Shown here one piece after another: positions 16,610 to 24,821 of a stretch of 63,509 bases of DNA. This DNA comes from Candidatus Gastranaerophilales bacterium (GTDB lineage Bacteria; Cyanobacteriota; Vampirovibrionia; Gastranaerophilales; Gastranaerophilaceae), in assembly GCA_944325825.1 (NCBI GenBank), contig CALVBP010000010.1:1-63509 (forward strand), in the 5' to 3' direction. The notes below the pieces were generated by a model that saw only the letters and a list, made by a program, of their open reading frames with translations, was not told where the DNA came from and made no database searches. Every line of letters begins with the position of its first letter. The first letter of the stretch is position 1. The position numbers were made by a program, and so were the translations under genes.

Positions 16610-18664
16610 ATGTCTAATCAACTGGAAAAACTCAAAAACAGTATAAGAAAAGAATATGCTAAATCTTTTGAATTAAACCTGATGAAATCATCAGGTTTTA
16701 TTCCAGTTGATAAGAGGCAAACAGATTTTTTTATAATTTTAAATAAAGGGAGTGTTTCAAACAAGCAGAAAATTGAGTCTTTAATTAAAGAAAAATTTTC
16801 CGGCTATACCCCAAAATTTATTCCGGTTGAATCCGGAGATTTTGATGAGTTGTTTTCATCAATTGCAGAGGCTTTCCCGAAACCTTCTGATAACCAGGAA
16901 CAAAGTACCCCTTCTGAGGAGCAGCCTACGGAGCCTACTGCTGAAGAAATGCTTGTCAGTATTGGTTGGATTACTCAAGAGCAGTTAAATGAGTGTATAG
17001 CAGAATCTCAAGAAAAAAATCTTCCTCTGGATTTTATTTTTAAAGAAAAAGGGTATTTGACATATGAGCAAATAGTTTCATACTTAAAAAAGAAGTATGG
17101 CGTTGAGGTTGTCTCAAAATCTAATATTGTTGTAGATAGTACAATATTAAAAATGCTTCCGGATGACTTTATTGAAAAAAAACAAACCATTATTATGTCA
17201 ATGGAAGGAAGCAAACTTGCCGTTGCAATGGTTAATCCTACGGATAAGTATACTATTCGGGAAGTCTCTTTATCAACCGGCCGTCCTTTAAATGTTTATT
17301 GTATTCCTTATTTTGAATATGAAATGTATTTAAAAGAATACTTTATTCAGAAGAAAAGTGAGCAGACTGCAAAAGAAACAGAGAGAATTATCCAGAGTAT
17401 TGAAGAAGAATCTGCTCAATTTAATAATGAAGAGACTCTCTGGGCTCAAGTTGAAAAAGAGCTTCAAGATTCAAGCGGTAATGTAGCAAAGTTTGTTTAT
17501 AAGATTATTACGGATGCTATTGATGCCAAAGCTTCAGATATTCATATAGAACCACGCCTTGGTTATTATGTTGTAAGGCTTCGTTCTGATGGTATTTTGA
17601 AAAAAGTTCTTGAAATTCCGGGAAGTATTGAGCAAGCTGTTATTACTCGTTTCAAGGTTCTTGCAAGAATGAATATTGCAGAACATAGACGTCCTCAAGA
17701 CGGTACTTTTTCTATTAAATATAACGATAGAATGTATGATTTCCGTATAAATACTCTTCCTGTATCAGGTAAGGAAAAAGTTGTTATTCGTATTCTTGCA
17801 CCTGCAGTCAGCTTGAAAGCCGGTGGAGATAAAATGGTTATTGCCGGAGCTTCAGATAGCGATTTACAAAAAATACACGATATGGTTCAGTGTCCGAACG
17901 GTATTATTCTTACCTCCGGTCCGACCGGTTCCGGTAAAACAACAACTCTTTATACAATATTGAAATCTCTTAATAAAGAAGATGTAAACATTACAACAAT
18001 TGAAGACCCGATAGAAATTAAACTTGAAGGTATAAACCAATCACAGGTTAATCCAAAAGCGGATATTACTTTCGCATCTTGTATGAGAGCTATTTTAAGA
18101 CAAGACCCCGATATTATACTTATCGGTGAAATTCGTGACTTTGAGACTTTGGAAGTTGCTATTTCGGCAGCATTAACCGGTCACCTTGTATTAAGTACGG
18201 TTCACACAAACTCCGCTGCTGCTACTGTTACACGTTTGATTGAAATGGGCGCAAAAGATTATCTTGTATCTTCTACTCTGACGGGAGTTATTGCTCAACG
18301 TCTTGTAAGAAGGCTCTGTGATAAATGTAAGGAAGCATATTTCCCAACGGAAGAGGAAGCAAAACATATTTCTATTAATCCTGAAGTTCAACAGCAGTTA
18401 ATGAAAACAAAGATTTATAGAAAAAAAGGCTGCAAAGATTGCGGATATTTAGGTTATACCGGGCGTCTCGGTATATATGAGGTTATGCCTATAACGAGAG
18501 AAATTAAAAAATTAATAGCGCAAGGCGCACATGATATCGAAATTGAGGAAGCTGCAGTCGGTGCAGGTATGGTTACTCTGAAAGATTCTTGCCTGAACCA
18601 CATTATGCAGGGAAATACCACAACAAGCGAGTTTATAAGAGTACTCGGTTATGCAAGTGACTAA
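16610..18664 (+). CDS. pilB: type IV pilus / type II secretion assembly ATPase (PilB/GspE)
   Basis: 684 residues. It powers pilus or pseudopilus extension from the cytoplasm. Order: a divergent N-terminal region of about 105 residues, an acidic linker, an MshEN-type domain (SIGWITQEQLNECI to about 250), and the ATPase core. The core has Walker A GPTGSGKTTTLY near residue 437, an Asp box, Walker B IILIGEIRD and the His box STVHTNSA. A tetracysteine zinc motif (CDKC near 570, CKDC near 607) precedes GRLGIYEV. All key residues are present. It starts six bases after the secretin stop. Confidence 0.94.
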   Translation: MSNQLEKLKNSIRKEYAKSFELNLMKSSGFIPVDKRQTDFFIILNKGSVSNKQKIESLIKEKFSGYTPKFIPVESGDFDELFSSIAEAFPKPSDNQEQSTPSEEQPTEPTAEEMLVSIGWITQEQLNECIAESQEKNLPLDFIFKEKGYLTYEQIVSYLKKKYGVEVVSKSNIVVDSTILKMLPDDFIEKKQTIIMSMEGSKLAVAMVNPTDKYTIREVSLSTGRPLNVYCIPYFEYEMYLKEYFIQKKSEQTAKETERIIQSIEEESAQFNNEETLWAQVEKELQDSSGNVAKFVYKIITDAIDAKASDIHIEPRLGYYVVRLRSDGILKKVLEIPGSIEQAVITRFKVLARMNIAEHRRPQDGTFSIKYNDRMYDFRINTLPVSGKEKVVIRILAPAVSLKAGGDKMVIAGASDSDLQKIHDMVQCPNGIILTSGPTGSGKTTTLYTILKSLNKEDVNITTIEDPIEIKLEGINQSQVNPKADITFASCMRAILRQDPDIILIGEIRDFETLEVAISAALTGHLVLSTVHTNSAAATVTRLIEMGAKDYLVSSTLTGVIAQRLVRRLCDKCKEAYFPTEEEAKHISINPEVQQQLMKTKIYRKKGCKDCGYLGYTGRLGIYEVMPITREIKKLIAQGAHDIEIEEAAVGAGMVTLKDSCLNHIMQGNTTTSEFIRVLGYASD

Positions 18665-18688
18665 AATTTAAGAGAAGAGGGTTTTTAA

Positions 18689-19888
18689 ATGCCAATATAT
18701 AGTTATATAGCACTGAAAGCAGGTAAAGAAATCGTAAGAGGCGAAGTTACAGCTTCTAATCTTAAAGATGCACGAGACGTAATCAGAAAAATGGGACTGG
18801 TTCCCACTAAAATTAATGAGTTTAATGATGCAAAACAGAAAAAGGCTGCTGCAATATCTGATTTGTCTCTGTCTGAAAAAATAGATTTTATTTCGACTCT
18901 GCAAATACTTTTACAATCAGGTATCCCTGCGGTCGAATCACTGATGTTTATGGAGCAAGAAGCTGCTAAAGCTAAAATCAGAAGAGTTTCTAAAATCCTT
19001 AAAACTCAGATTATGGCTGGTTCAACATTTGCTGATACTCTGGCAAGATATCCGCAGGTATTCGGATATATTTTTATTGGTTTAATTAAAGCCGGTGAAG
19101 AATCAGGTGAACTTGAAAAAACCTTGGGTCGTATAAGAGACCTTCTCTCTAAGCAGGCTGCTATTAAAGGAAAAGTTATCGGTACGCTTATGTACCCGAT
19201 GTTCGTAGTTGTACTTGCGTTTATTATTACTATAGTCATGCTTGTATTTGTATTCCCGGCATTTAAGGAAATGTTTGAACAACAGGATAAAGCACTGCCT
19301 ATTATTACAACTATTATGATTAATGCCGGTGATTACTTAAAAACATACTGGTATACAATTCCTATATTTATAATTGCATTTATTGCATTTTGTATTGTTA
19401 TGGTTAAATGGGAGCCTGCAAGAAAGCTCCTTGACAGGATTGTTTTAAAAGTACCTTTGTTAAATAATTTGATTCTGTATTCAAACTATTCAAACTTTTT
19501 ATCAGTAATGAGTGTTTCTTATGATGCCGGTATTCCTATAGTTGACTGTTTGCATCTTGCTGTTATTACTCTTACAAACTCTGTTTTAAGAAATAAAATG
19601 AGTGGTGCAATAGTTAAAGTTCAACAAGGGTTACAGGTATCTCAGGCGCTTAAATCAACTAAAATTGTTCCTAAAATGCTTTTATTTATGATTGCAACCG
19701 GTGAACAATCCGGTCGTTTAGGAGATATGCTTGAAAAAGGTGTGAACTTCCTGGATAGAACTCTTGACGGTATTATTGATACAATGACTAAGATGATTGA
19801 ACCTATTATGCTTCTTGTAATAGGTAGTATAGTTCTTGTAATGGCATTAGCACTCTATCTGCCGTTATTCCAGTCTTATATGAGCTAA
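18689..19888 (+). CDS. pilC: type IV pilus / type II secretion platform protein (PilC/GspF)
   Basis: 399 residues. The polytopic inner-membrane platform on which the assembly ATPase acts. It shows two copies of the GspF domain, each with a cytoplasmic helical bundle and membrane segments. The first has SEKIDFISTLQILLQSGIP, GLIKAGEESGELEKTL and a membrane pair at about 170-190 and 220-240. The second has YSNFLSVMSVSYDAGIP, MIATGEQSGRLGDML and a C-terminal membrane helix. The N-terminal YSYIALKAGKE strand is typical. It has an AGAAGAGG ribosome site, 24 bases after pilB. Confidence 0.94.
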   Translation: MPIYSYIALKAGKEIVRGEVTASNLKDARDVIRKMGLVPTKINEFNDAKQKKAAAISDLSLSEKIDFISTLQILLQSGIPAVESLMFMEQEAAKAKIRRVSKILKTQIMAGSTFADTLARYPQVFGYIFIGLIKAGEESGELEKTLGRIRDLLSKQAAIKGKVIGTLMYPMFVVVLAFIITIVMLVFVFPAFKEMFEQQDKALPIITTIMINAGDYLKTYWYTIPIFIIAFIAFCIVMVKWEPARKLLDRIVLKVPLLNNLILYSNYSNFLSVMSVSYDAGIPIVDCLHLAVITLTNSVLRNKMSGAIVKVQQGLQVSQALKSTKIVPKMLLFMIATGEQSGRLGDMLEKGVNFLDRTLDGIIDTMTKMIEPIMLLVIGSIVLVMALALYLPLFQSYMS

Positions 19889-19920
19889 GGGTAAAATATA
19901 AATTATAGAAGGATATATTA

Positions 19921-20202
19921 ATGGAAAATAAAGAAATATTAGAACTAACTACTTCATCTTGGCGGGAGAAAGTCTATATAGAAACAGCTGAACATGTAAT
20001 ATGTGGGTACGTTTTTATGCCGAAGATTGGTAAAAAAAACAGACTTCTTTCTGAAATATTGAATACAAATAAAAGTTTTCTGGCTGTTAAAAATTGTACT
20101 CTTGAGTACAAACTTAATCCTTCAAGAGATATAGAAGAACATGATTTCCTTCAGGTAAACATTTCATCAATTCTTATAATGAGACCTTTATATGAAGACT
20201 AA
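19921..20202 (+). CDS. small hypothetical protein downstream of pilC
   Basis: 93 residues, soluble. The pattern of alternating strands (KVYIETAEHVICGYVFMP, FLAVKNCTLEYKL, LQVNISSILIMRP) suggests a small beta-barrel or Sm/PilZ-like fold, but no signature residues of those families are present. GAAGGA lies seven bases upstream of the ATG. It follows pilC by 32 bases and its end overlaps the dehydrogenase start by 11 bases, so it probably belongs to the pilus transcript. A regulatory role is conceivable; the function is unknown. Confidence 0.65.
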   Translation: MENKEILELTTSSWREKVYIETAEHVICGYVFMPKIGKKNRLLSEILNTNKSFLAVKNCTLEYKLNPSRDIEEHDFLQVNISSILIMRPLYED

Positions 20203-21019
20203 AACCTATGTTGTTACAGGGGCAACATCCGGTATCGGGAAAGCCTTGATTGACAGACTTCCTAAAGACAGTATTATATTTGCGGCTTATCGTTCAAAAG
20301 ATAAAACCGGTGTGCTTTCAGAATTCTCTGAAAATATTTATCCCTTTTATGTTGATTACGCAAAGCCCGAAACAATAAAATCTGCAGCTGATTTTATATT
20401 ATCAAAATCTTCAAAAATTGATACGCTTGTTAATATTGCAGGCTGTGTCGTTGCAGGGCCGATAGAGAGGATTTCGATTAACGAGATTCGTCGTCAATTT
20501 GATGTTAATGTATTCGGACATCTTGAGATGGCGCAGAGACTTTCCGGACTTTTAGAGAATGGAAAAATTATTAATGTAAGTTCAATGGCAAGCTTTGGTA
20601 TATTCCCGTTTATTTCGCCCTACTGCGCCTCTAAGCGCTGTTTAGATATGTTTTTTAATTCTTTTTTAATTGAAAACAAACATAATATTAAAATTGTTTC
20701 TATAAAACCCGGAGTTATAGCAACACCGCTATGGGGAAAATCGGTTGACGAAAATTCCAAGTATCTTAATAATTGTTCCGGTTATGAAAAAGAAATGGAG
20801 CTTATTATAGCAAATGCTAAAAAAAATGAAACCGGCGGACTTTCTGTTTCAAAGGTTGTTGATACAATTTTGAAAGCAGATTCAGCAAAAAATCCTAAAC
20901 TTTCATACACGGTCGGTAAAGATGCATTTTTTGCTTCTTTAATTTCTAAATTACCGCAAAATACAGTTAATTCATTAGTTAAACTCGGTCTGAAAGCTAA
21001 AATGAGAAGAGTTAAATAA
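20192..21019 (+). CDS. short-chain dehydrogenase/reductase
   Basis: 275 residues of the classical SDR fold. The NAD(P)-binding motif TGATSGIG lies at residues 8-15, NIAG follows near 88, and the catalytic Ser is in NVSSMASFG with the Tyr-x-x-x-Lys pair in SPYCASKRC. The short length and the Arg/Lys after the second strand (AYRSKDK) favour NADP. The substrate cannot be deduced. It overlaps the previous small gene by 11 bases and is followed by a terminator. Confidence 0.9.
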   Translation: MKTKTYVVTGATSGIGKALIDRLPKDSIIFAAYRSKDKTGVLSEFSENIYPFYVDYAKPETIKSAADFILSKSSKIDTLVNIAGCVVAGPIERISINEIRRQFDVNVFGHLEMAQRLSGLLENGKIINVSSMASFGIFPFISPYCASKRCLDMFFNSFLIENKHNIKIVSIKPGVIATPLWGKSVDENSKYLNNCSGYEKEMELIIANAKKNETGGLSVSKVVDTILKADSAKNPKLSYTVGKDAFFASLISKLPQNTVNSLVKLGLKAKMRRVK

Positions 21020-21027
21020 AAATGTAA

Positions 21028-21045
21028 CAAAATGTTAACATTTTG
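21028..21045. repeat. 18-bp perfect palindrome after the dehydrogenase gene
   Basis: CAAAATGTTAACATTTTG is a perfect palindrome nine bases after the stop codon. It has no T-run of its own. It could be a 3'-end hairpin or a binding site. Confidence 0.5.
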
Positions 21046-21120
21046 CTTCCAAAATAGCAAAAAAAATTTTGTTAGATTTTTTATATAGATATAAAGCTCT
21101 CTCTTCTTATTTAAACGGAC

Positions 21121-21147
21121 AGGCCTTGGTTACAAGGTCTTTTTTTT
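21121..21147 (+). terminator. intrinsic terminator
   Basis: Eight-bp stem (AGGCCTTG / CAAGGTCT, one G-T pair), GTTA loop, then eight T. It ends three bases before the tandem 77-bp repeat, so it either closes the dehydrogenase transcript or acts as an early terminator in a leader RNA starting near 21102 (weak boxes TTGTTA 21069-21074 and TATAAA 21090-21095). Confidence 0.85.
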
Positions 21148-21149
21148 GT

Positions 21150-21226
21150 GCTACGCACGTAATAAACTGACGGCTGAGAAAGGTGAGACTTCTAAAACCG
21201 GGGTGTTTTCCCTGCTCAGCCTAAAG
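21150..21226. repeat. 77-bp direct repeat, copy 1
   Basis: 73 of 77 bases are identical to the copy at 21257-21333. All four differences fall in the central hairpin region of the unit. Confidence 0.95.
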
Positions 21227-21256
21227 AAAAACTTCCGAATTAAGCATTGGCTTCAA

Positions 21257-21333
21257 GCTACGCACGTAATAAACTGACGGCTGAGAAAGGTGAGACTTCT
21301 AAAACTGAAGTGTTTTTCCTGCTCAGCCTAAAG
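21257..21333. repeat. 77-bp direct repeat, copy 2
   Basis: Second copy, starting 107 bases after the first. Its 5' CTACGCAC (21258-21265) is the one nearer the single complementary GTGCGTAG at 21368-21375. Confidence 0.95.
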
Positions 21334-21380
21334 TGAAGCTTACGGTTCCAAAAATAGCTTTGTCTGTGTGCGTAGAAAAA

Positions 21381-21409
21381 TGAACAAAATTTTTAATTTT
21401 TCGTTATAC
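21381..21409 (+). promoter_or_regulatory. putative autoregulatory ECF promoter
   Basis: TGAAC (21381-21385), 16 bases, CGTTATAC (21402-21409). Boxes and spacing are identical to those at 7319-7347. It drives the anti-sigma/sigma/Spy-like operon, and ECF sigma genes commonly transcribe themselves. The region also fits a weak sigma-70 promoter (TATACT). Confidence 0.55.
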
Positions 21410-21429
21410 TGATATAAGAGGTACAAAAT

Positions 21430-21774
21430 ATGGATAATAAATGTTCAAAATATGAAGGTTTGTTTGTTTTCTCGGATGAGGAAACTTTGAACAGTCATAT
21501 TAATGAATGTGAGGACTGCAAAGAAGAACAGGAAAAAATGGAAAAAGTCTCTAATTTGCTGGGTGAGGTAAAATTTTACTACAGAGCAAAAAATAAGAGA
21601 CTTCAAAAATTAAAAGCTGTTTGTGCATTATTTTTTCTTGTATTTTTCAGTGCAACATTTGGGGTTCTCTCAAATGACAGTGATTTGACCGATGCTCTGA
21701 TGTATGGCAATACGCTTTCTGCCGAAGAACTCGGTTTTCCTGTTGATTCTTATGGGTTGTTAATGGTGGATTAA
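21430..21774 (+). CDS. zinc-finger-type anti-sigma factor
   Basis: 114 residues. The N-terminal part carries the anti-sigma zinc motif H-x3-C-x2-C (HINECEDC, residues about 20-28) that binds and silences an ECF sigma factor. A membrane helix follows at about 60-82 (ALFFLVFFSATFGVL), then a short outer tail of about 30 residues. The layout is that of membrane-anchored ZAS proteins. AGAGG lies eight bases before the ATG. Its stop overlaps the sigma start (TAATG). It is encoded before its sigma factor, the reverse of the usual order. Confidence 0.85.
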   Translation: MDNKCSKYEGLFVFSDEETLNSHINECEDCKEEQEKMEKVSNLLGEVKFYYRAKNKRLQKLKAVCALFFLVFFSATFGVLSNDSDLTDALMYGNTLSAEELGFPVDSYGLLMVD

Positions 21775-22271
21775 TGAATTTTAATGAGATTATCAAGGCG
21801 AATAAGCAGAATGTCAAAAACATTATACGCTTAATAACCAAACAAGATAACGAAGATCTTGAACAAGAGGTCTATTTAAAAATCTGGAAAAATGCTGATA
21901 AATACCAGGAACGTGGTACTATGAAAAGCTGGATAAATACGGTTGCTAAAAATGTATCTAAAGATTACTTAAAATCAGCGGTTTACAGGTATACAAATGA
22001 TGCTGTTTCTGATGATTTGGTCTTGAATAATATCAAAGATAAAAAATCAACACCGGAAAATAATCTTCTGGTTTCAGAAAGACAAAAAAGAATTATTAAA
22101 GCTATTGATTCACTCAAGCCAAAACTTAGAGAGACAATAATGCTTTGTGAAATTTACGGTTATACATATGAAGATGCGGCAAAGAAATTAGGCTGTCCTA
22201 TCGGAACAGTAAAATCAAGAATTTATAATGCTAAAAAAGAATTGGCGGATAAACTTGCAGATTTATTATAA
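21774..22271 (+). CDS. ECF sigma-70 family RNA polymerase sigma factor
   Basis: 165 residues, the standard ECF length. Region 2 includes DNEDLEQEVYLKIWKNADKY and SWINTVAKNVSKDYLK. Region 4 is a helix-turn-helix with SLKPKLRETIMLCEIYGYTYEDAAKKLGCPIGTVKSRI (here cited only as its conserved core; key parts YTYEDAA and GTVKSRIY are intact). It redirects RNA polymerase when released by the adjacent anti-sigma factor. The probable targets are its own operon and the gene at 7392, judged from the shared promoter. Confidence 0.93.
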   Translation: MNFNEIIKANKQNVKNIIRLITKQDNEDLEQEVYLKIWKNADKYQERGTMKSWINTVAKNVSKDYLKSAVYRYTNDAVSDDLVLNNIKDKKSTPENNLLVSERQKRIIKAIDSLKPKLRETIMLCEIYGYTYEDAAKKLGCPIGTVKSRIYNAKKELADKLADLL

Positions 22272-22293
22272 GAAGAATATAAGAGGTGATTTT

Positions 22294-22800
22294 ATGAAAA
22301 AAGTTTTAGTTTTAACATTTATACTTTTTATGGCTGTATCAGGGGTATATGCAGCCGATAACGCAGCTGATACAGTGTCTGTACCGCCTCAAGCAGCTCA
22401 GTCACCATGCCGTACTGATATGAAAAACAGGGGTGCTGCTTTTGAAAAAAGGCTTGGCCTTACTGAGGCTCAAAAGGCTAAAGCAAGAGAATTAAGAATG
22501 AAAGGTCATGAAAAATTGAAGCCGGTATTAGATGAAATTAATAATAAAAAACAAGAAGCTAAAATGGTAAAACTATCCAGAATAGCGGTTTGGGCACAGG
22601 AAGAAAAACTTGCAAAACTGGATAAAGAAATTGCATCCCTGGAAAAAAAGGCAAATCAAATCAGACGTGCTAATATGAAAGAATTTGAATCTATTCTCAC
22701 AAAAGACCAGAGAAAGATTTTAAAACAAATGAAAAAAGAAGGCCGCCAAAGATATGAAAGAAGAAAAGCTGCTGAAAACAGTTCAACACTTTCTAAATAA
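22294..22800 (+). CDS. periplasmic Spy/CpxP-like protein
   Basis: 168 residues with a signal peptide (MKKVLVLTF, cut near YAADN, residue 19). The mature part is a long basic helical array: FEKRLGLTEAQKAKARELR, then two coiled helices and a final FESILTKDQRKILKQM. This LTxxQ pattern is typical of the Spy/CpxP/LTXXQ periplasmic chaperone and stress-sensor group. I start at 22294, where AAGAGGTGAT precedes the ATG; an upstream in-frame ATG lacks a signal peptide. It is third in the ECF operon and a plausible effector or sensor. Confidence 0.85.
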   Translation: MKKVLVLTFILFMAVSGVYAADNAADTVSVPPQAAQSPCRTDMKNRGAAFEKRLGLTEAQKAKARELRMKGHEKLKPVLDEINNKKQEAKMVKLSRIAVWAQEEKLAKLDKEIASLEKKANQIRRANMKEFESILTKDQRKILKQMKKEGRQRYERRKAAENSSTLSK

Positions 22801-22815
22801 TAATTTTATGTAAAT

Positions 22816-22848
22816 AAAAGAGGAAGGCTTTTAGCCTTCCTCTTTTAT
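22816..22848. terminator. intrinsic terminator of the ECF operon
   Basis: Thirteen-bp perfect stem (22816-22828 / 22834-22846) with a five-base loop, followed by T-rich sequence. U-rich on both sides, it can also serve the convergent gene ending at 22865. Confidence 0.93.
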
Positions 22849-22864
22849 TTTTATTGGTTATAAC

Positions 22865-24106
22865 TTACTTTTCAGAATTATTTAAAAATGCTAAAGCTTC
22901 AGCGGCAACTGCAGCAACCTCATTGCTTCTGTCTTTACTTACAAGATTGAATAAAGAAACAAGTTCTTCTTTATATTCAGGTCTCTGGATGTAAAGCAGA
23001 GCATCTATTGCAGCAATTTTAGTTTCAGGATTAATATTGTATCTTAAAGTATCTACGACAGTTGATATTCCGGGTAAATCTGTAAGCGGAATAACAGTTC
23101 CGGATTCTTTTTCAATTTCATCCGTATAAACTTTTGCCAGTGCTGCCATTGCATAGAGAGCATATTCTTTGTTACGTTCCGCAAGTTCCATTGGAGTTAG
23201 CTTAACTGCACTTGCAATTTCTTCTTCTGTTAATTTATAAGGGAGTTCTACGTTTTCCGTATTAAGATTATTAGTTTTTGCGTATTCTTTTATAACTTCG
23301 TTTACAATAATTTGCCTTCTGGTCTCAGCTTGAGCTTGATTTGGGGCTGCAAGTTTTGTAGTATCCTTTTGAACAATTTCTATGAGGCTTGAGAAAATAT
23401 CTCTTACTACATAAGGCAGAGCTTTATCCGGTGTGGTCATTGCTGTTCTTACAATTTCTTCCATCTGTTCTGCCTGGATATCATAATTAGGATTAGATAA
23501 GTTATCAATTATAGCCGGAATGTCTGCTTCTGGAAGAATTTCCTGTGAAGGGATTATTTCCGGTTCTTTTTTTGCACGAAAGTTTAGTCCGTTAACAACA
23601 GGGGCTTCTGCTTTTTCGGCTTCAAGCGTTGTGTAGTTAGCTTCCGGAACCTGAGGTTCTTCAACTTTTTCTATTATTAGGATTTCATTACTTTCTTCCT
23701 GATTTTTTTCAGGCTCTGCAGCTTTTTCAACATCCGTTTTATTTATCTTATTTCCTTTGCTTTTTAATTCATCAAATTCAAATTCTATCTCATAAGCATT
23801 GTTATTATGGACAAAAGTTCTATTGCTAATCAGATTTGTTTGATATGCAAGAGGTAGTTTAGCTCCGGGAACTGCCATACAATAAGGAACAGGACCTTCT
23901 TCATACATCGGATATTGATAAATCGGTCTGGTAAATGGTTCTACAGAGGGTCTGTTGATTTGTATATCTACTCCGTTATATATCCCGTTATCATCCGGAT
24001 TAGGTTTGTTGTTTGGTGAAATCTTTGTCTTGGGGTCATTAATTTGTATCTTTACTGCATTGTAATTAGCCTGTCTATTGTTGACTGCTGGAACCGGATA
24101 TGTCAT
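22865..24106 (-). CDS. HEAT-like repeat protein with an internal FRAK tag
   Basis: 413 residues. The first 170 are low-complexity and polar, with a repeated VKIQIN / VDIQIN unit at about 18-50 and a Glu-rich linker at 110-165. Near residue 172 is LNFRAK, the same short tag seen near the N-terminus of other proteins here. It comes immediately before a helical C-terminal domain of HEAT-like repeats (DIPAIIDNLSNP to VAAVAAEALAFLNN). It is soluble, with no signal peptide. Its function is unknown; HEAT arrays usually bind proteins. It is monocistronic as far as visible. Confidence 0.75.
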   Translation of the reverse strand: MTYPVPAVNNRQANYNAVKIQINDPKTKISPNNKPNPDDNGIYNGVDIQINRPSVEPFTRPIYQYPMYEEGPVPYCMAVPGAKLPLAYQTNLISNRTFVHNNNAYEIEFEFDELKSKGNKINKTDVEKAAEPEKNQEESNEILIIEKVEEPQVPEANYTTLEAEKAEAPVVNGLNFRAKKEPEIIPSQEILPEADIPAIIDNLSNPNYDIQAEQMEEIVRTAMTTPDKALPYVVRDIFSSLIEIVQKDTTKLAAPNQAQAETRRQIIVNEVIKEYAKTNNLNTENVELPYKLTEEEIASAVKLTPMELAERNKEYALYAMAALAKVYTDEIEKESGTVIPLTDLPGISTVVDTLRYNINPETKIAAIDALLYIQRPEYKEELVSLFNLVSKDRSNEVAAVAAEALAFLNNSEK

Positions 24107-24212
24107 ACTTCTTCCTTTCGACGTCTACACTTCTGTACTCTTTTAAAGTTTGTGAATTTTAAAATTTGCTTGATTATCAAACTTATTTTACAAATATTAA
24201 CATAAATATGAT

Positions 24213-24821
24213 TTAAATGATATTAATAACATCTAAATTTTTAAATTCAAAGATTTTTTTTGTATTATTTTTTAATTTTTCTTCTGCAAGAATTGTGCCG
24301 ACTATTGCTTCAAGCTGTGCGACAGGCATCATGTTAGCAGGAATTTCATCAAATCCGTATTCAAGTTTTAAAGCATTCTGTAAAAATTTACAATCTGCGG
24401 AAGAACGTTCTTTATAATTTGAGTACAAATTCAGCTTCTGCCTTGTAAGATATACTTCAAATCTGGATATATCAGCGCCATTTTCTTTCAGATTTAAAAT
24501 TAAATCGGAACCTCGGGTTGAAAATCTCTGGGTCCAATTATCAGTATTTAAAAAATGGGTGTTTTCTGTGGAATTAATAAGCTGATAAGGTTTGGAAAGA
24601 ACTCTCCATTTACCTTCAAGCATTGTATTGTCCCACGGGATTGATACACAAATCACGGAGTTTTTAATAGACGGATAGTTTTCAAAAAACAATGATATAT
24701 CATTCATCGAAAAAAGTTTATCGACATAGATTAATTTTTTGCTTGCAATTTCTCTTACTGCAACTCCGCTTTCTATAGAAGATGCAGCACCAAGAGACAA
24801 TCCTACCAGATGTGTTATCAT
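24213..24821 (-). CDS. hypothetical protein at the end of the motAB operon
   Basis: 202 residues, soluble. The start (THLVGLSLGAASSIESGVAV) and the VICVSIPWD strand suggest a ribonuclease-H-like fold, reminiscent of DUF429-type proteins, but I see no decisive motif. Its start overlaps the motB stop by four bases (ATGA), so it is translated with motB and may act with the stator or simply share its expression. The downstream side has about 106 bases without a gene. Confidence 0.65.
   Translation of the reverse strand: MITHLVGLSLGAASSIESGVAVREIASKKLIYVDKLFSMNDISLFFENYPSIKNSVICVSIPWDNTMLEGKWRVLSKPYQLINSTENTHFLNTDNWTQRFSTRGSDLILNLKENGADISRFEVYLTRQKLNLYSNYKERSSADCKFLQNALKLEYGFDEIPANMMPVAQLEAIVGTILAEEKLKNNTKKIFEFKNLDVINII

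Larger units (their letters stand above)
21150..21375. ncRNA. tandem structured RNA-like element, unknown class
   Basis: Two copies of a 77-base unit (21150-21226 and 21257-21333) differ at only four positions. Each contains CTACGCAC, a seven-bp stem GGCTGAG / CTCAGCC enclosing an inner hairpin region, and a conserved AAAGGTGAGACTTCTAAAAC stretch. After each copy comes a small AAGC/GCTT-type hairpin. One GTGCGTAG at 21368-21375 can pair with CTACGCAC of either copy. In the copy-2 pairing this makes a three-way junction. It resembles a riboswitch or regulatory leader in layout, but I recognise no known class. The strand and even transcription are unproven. Confidence 0.5.

Noticed and set aside
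14013..19888. Naming the cluster definitively as type IV pilus or as type II secretion
   Set aside because: Secretin, ATPase, platform and PilP/GspC-like proteins occur in both; PilT, PilM-N-O, pilins or GspL-M are not in the window.
21150..21333. Thiamine pyrophosphate riboswitch, because of GGCTGAGA in the tandem repeat
   Set aside because: The rest of the TPP consensus (the ACCCTT and GAACCTGATCTGGATAATGCC-type elements) is absent and the downstream genes are not thiamine genes.
21150..21375. CRISPR array
   Set aside because: There are only two copies of a 77-base unit, with internal symmetry of a folded RNA, and no cas genes nearby.
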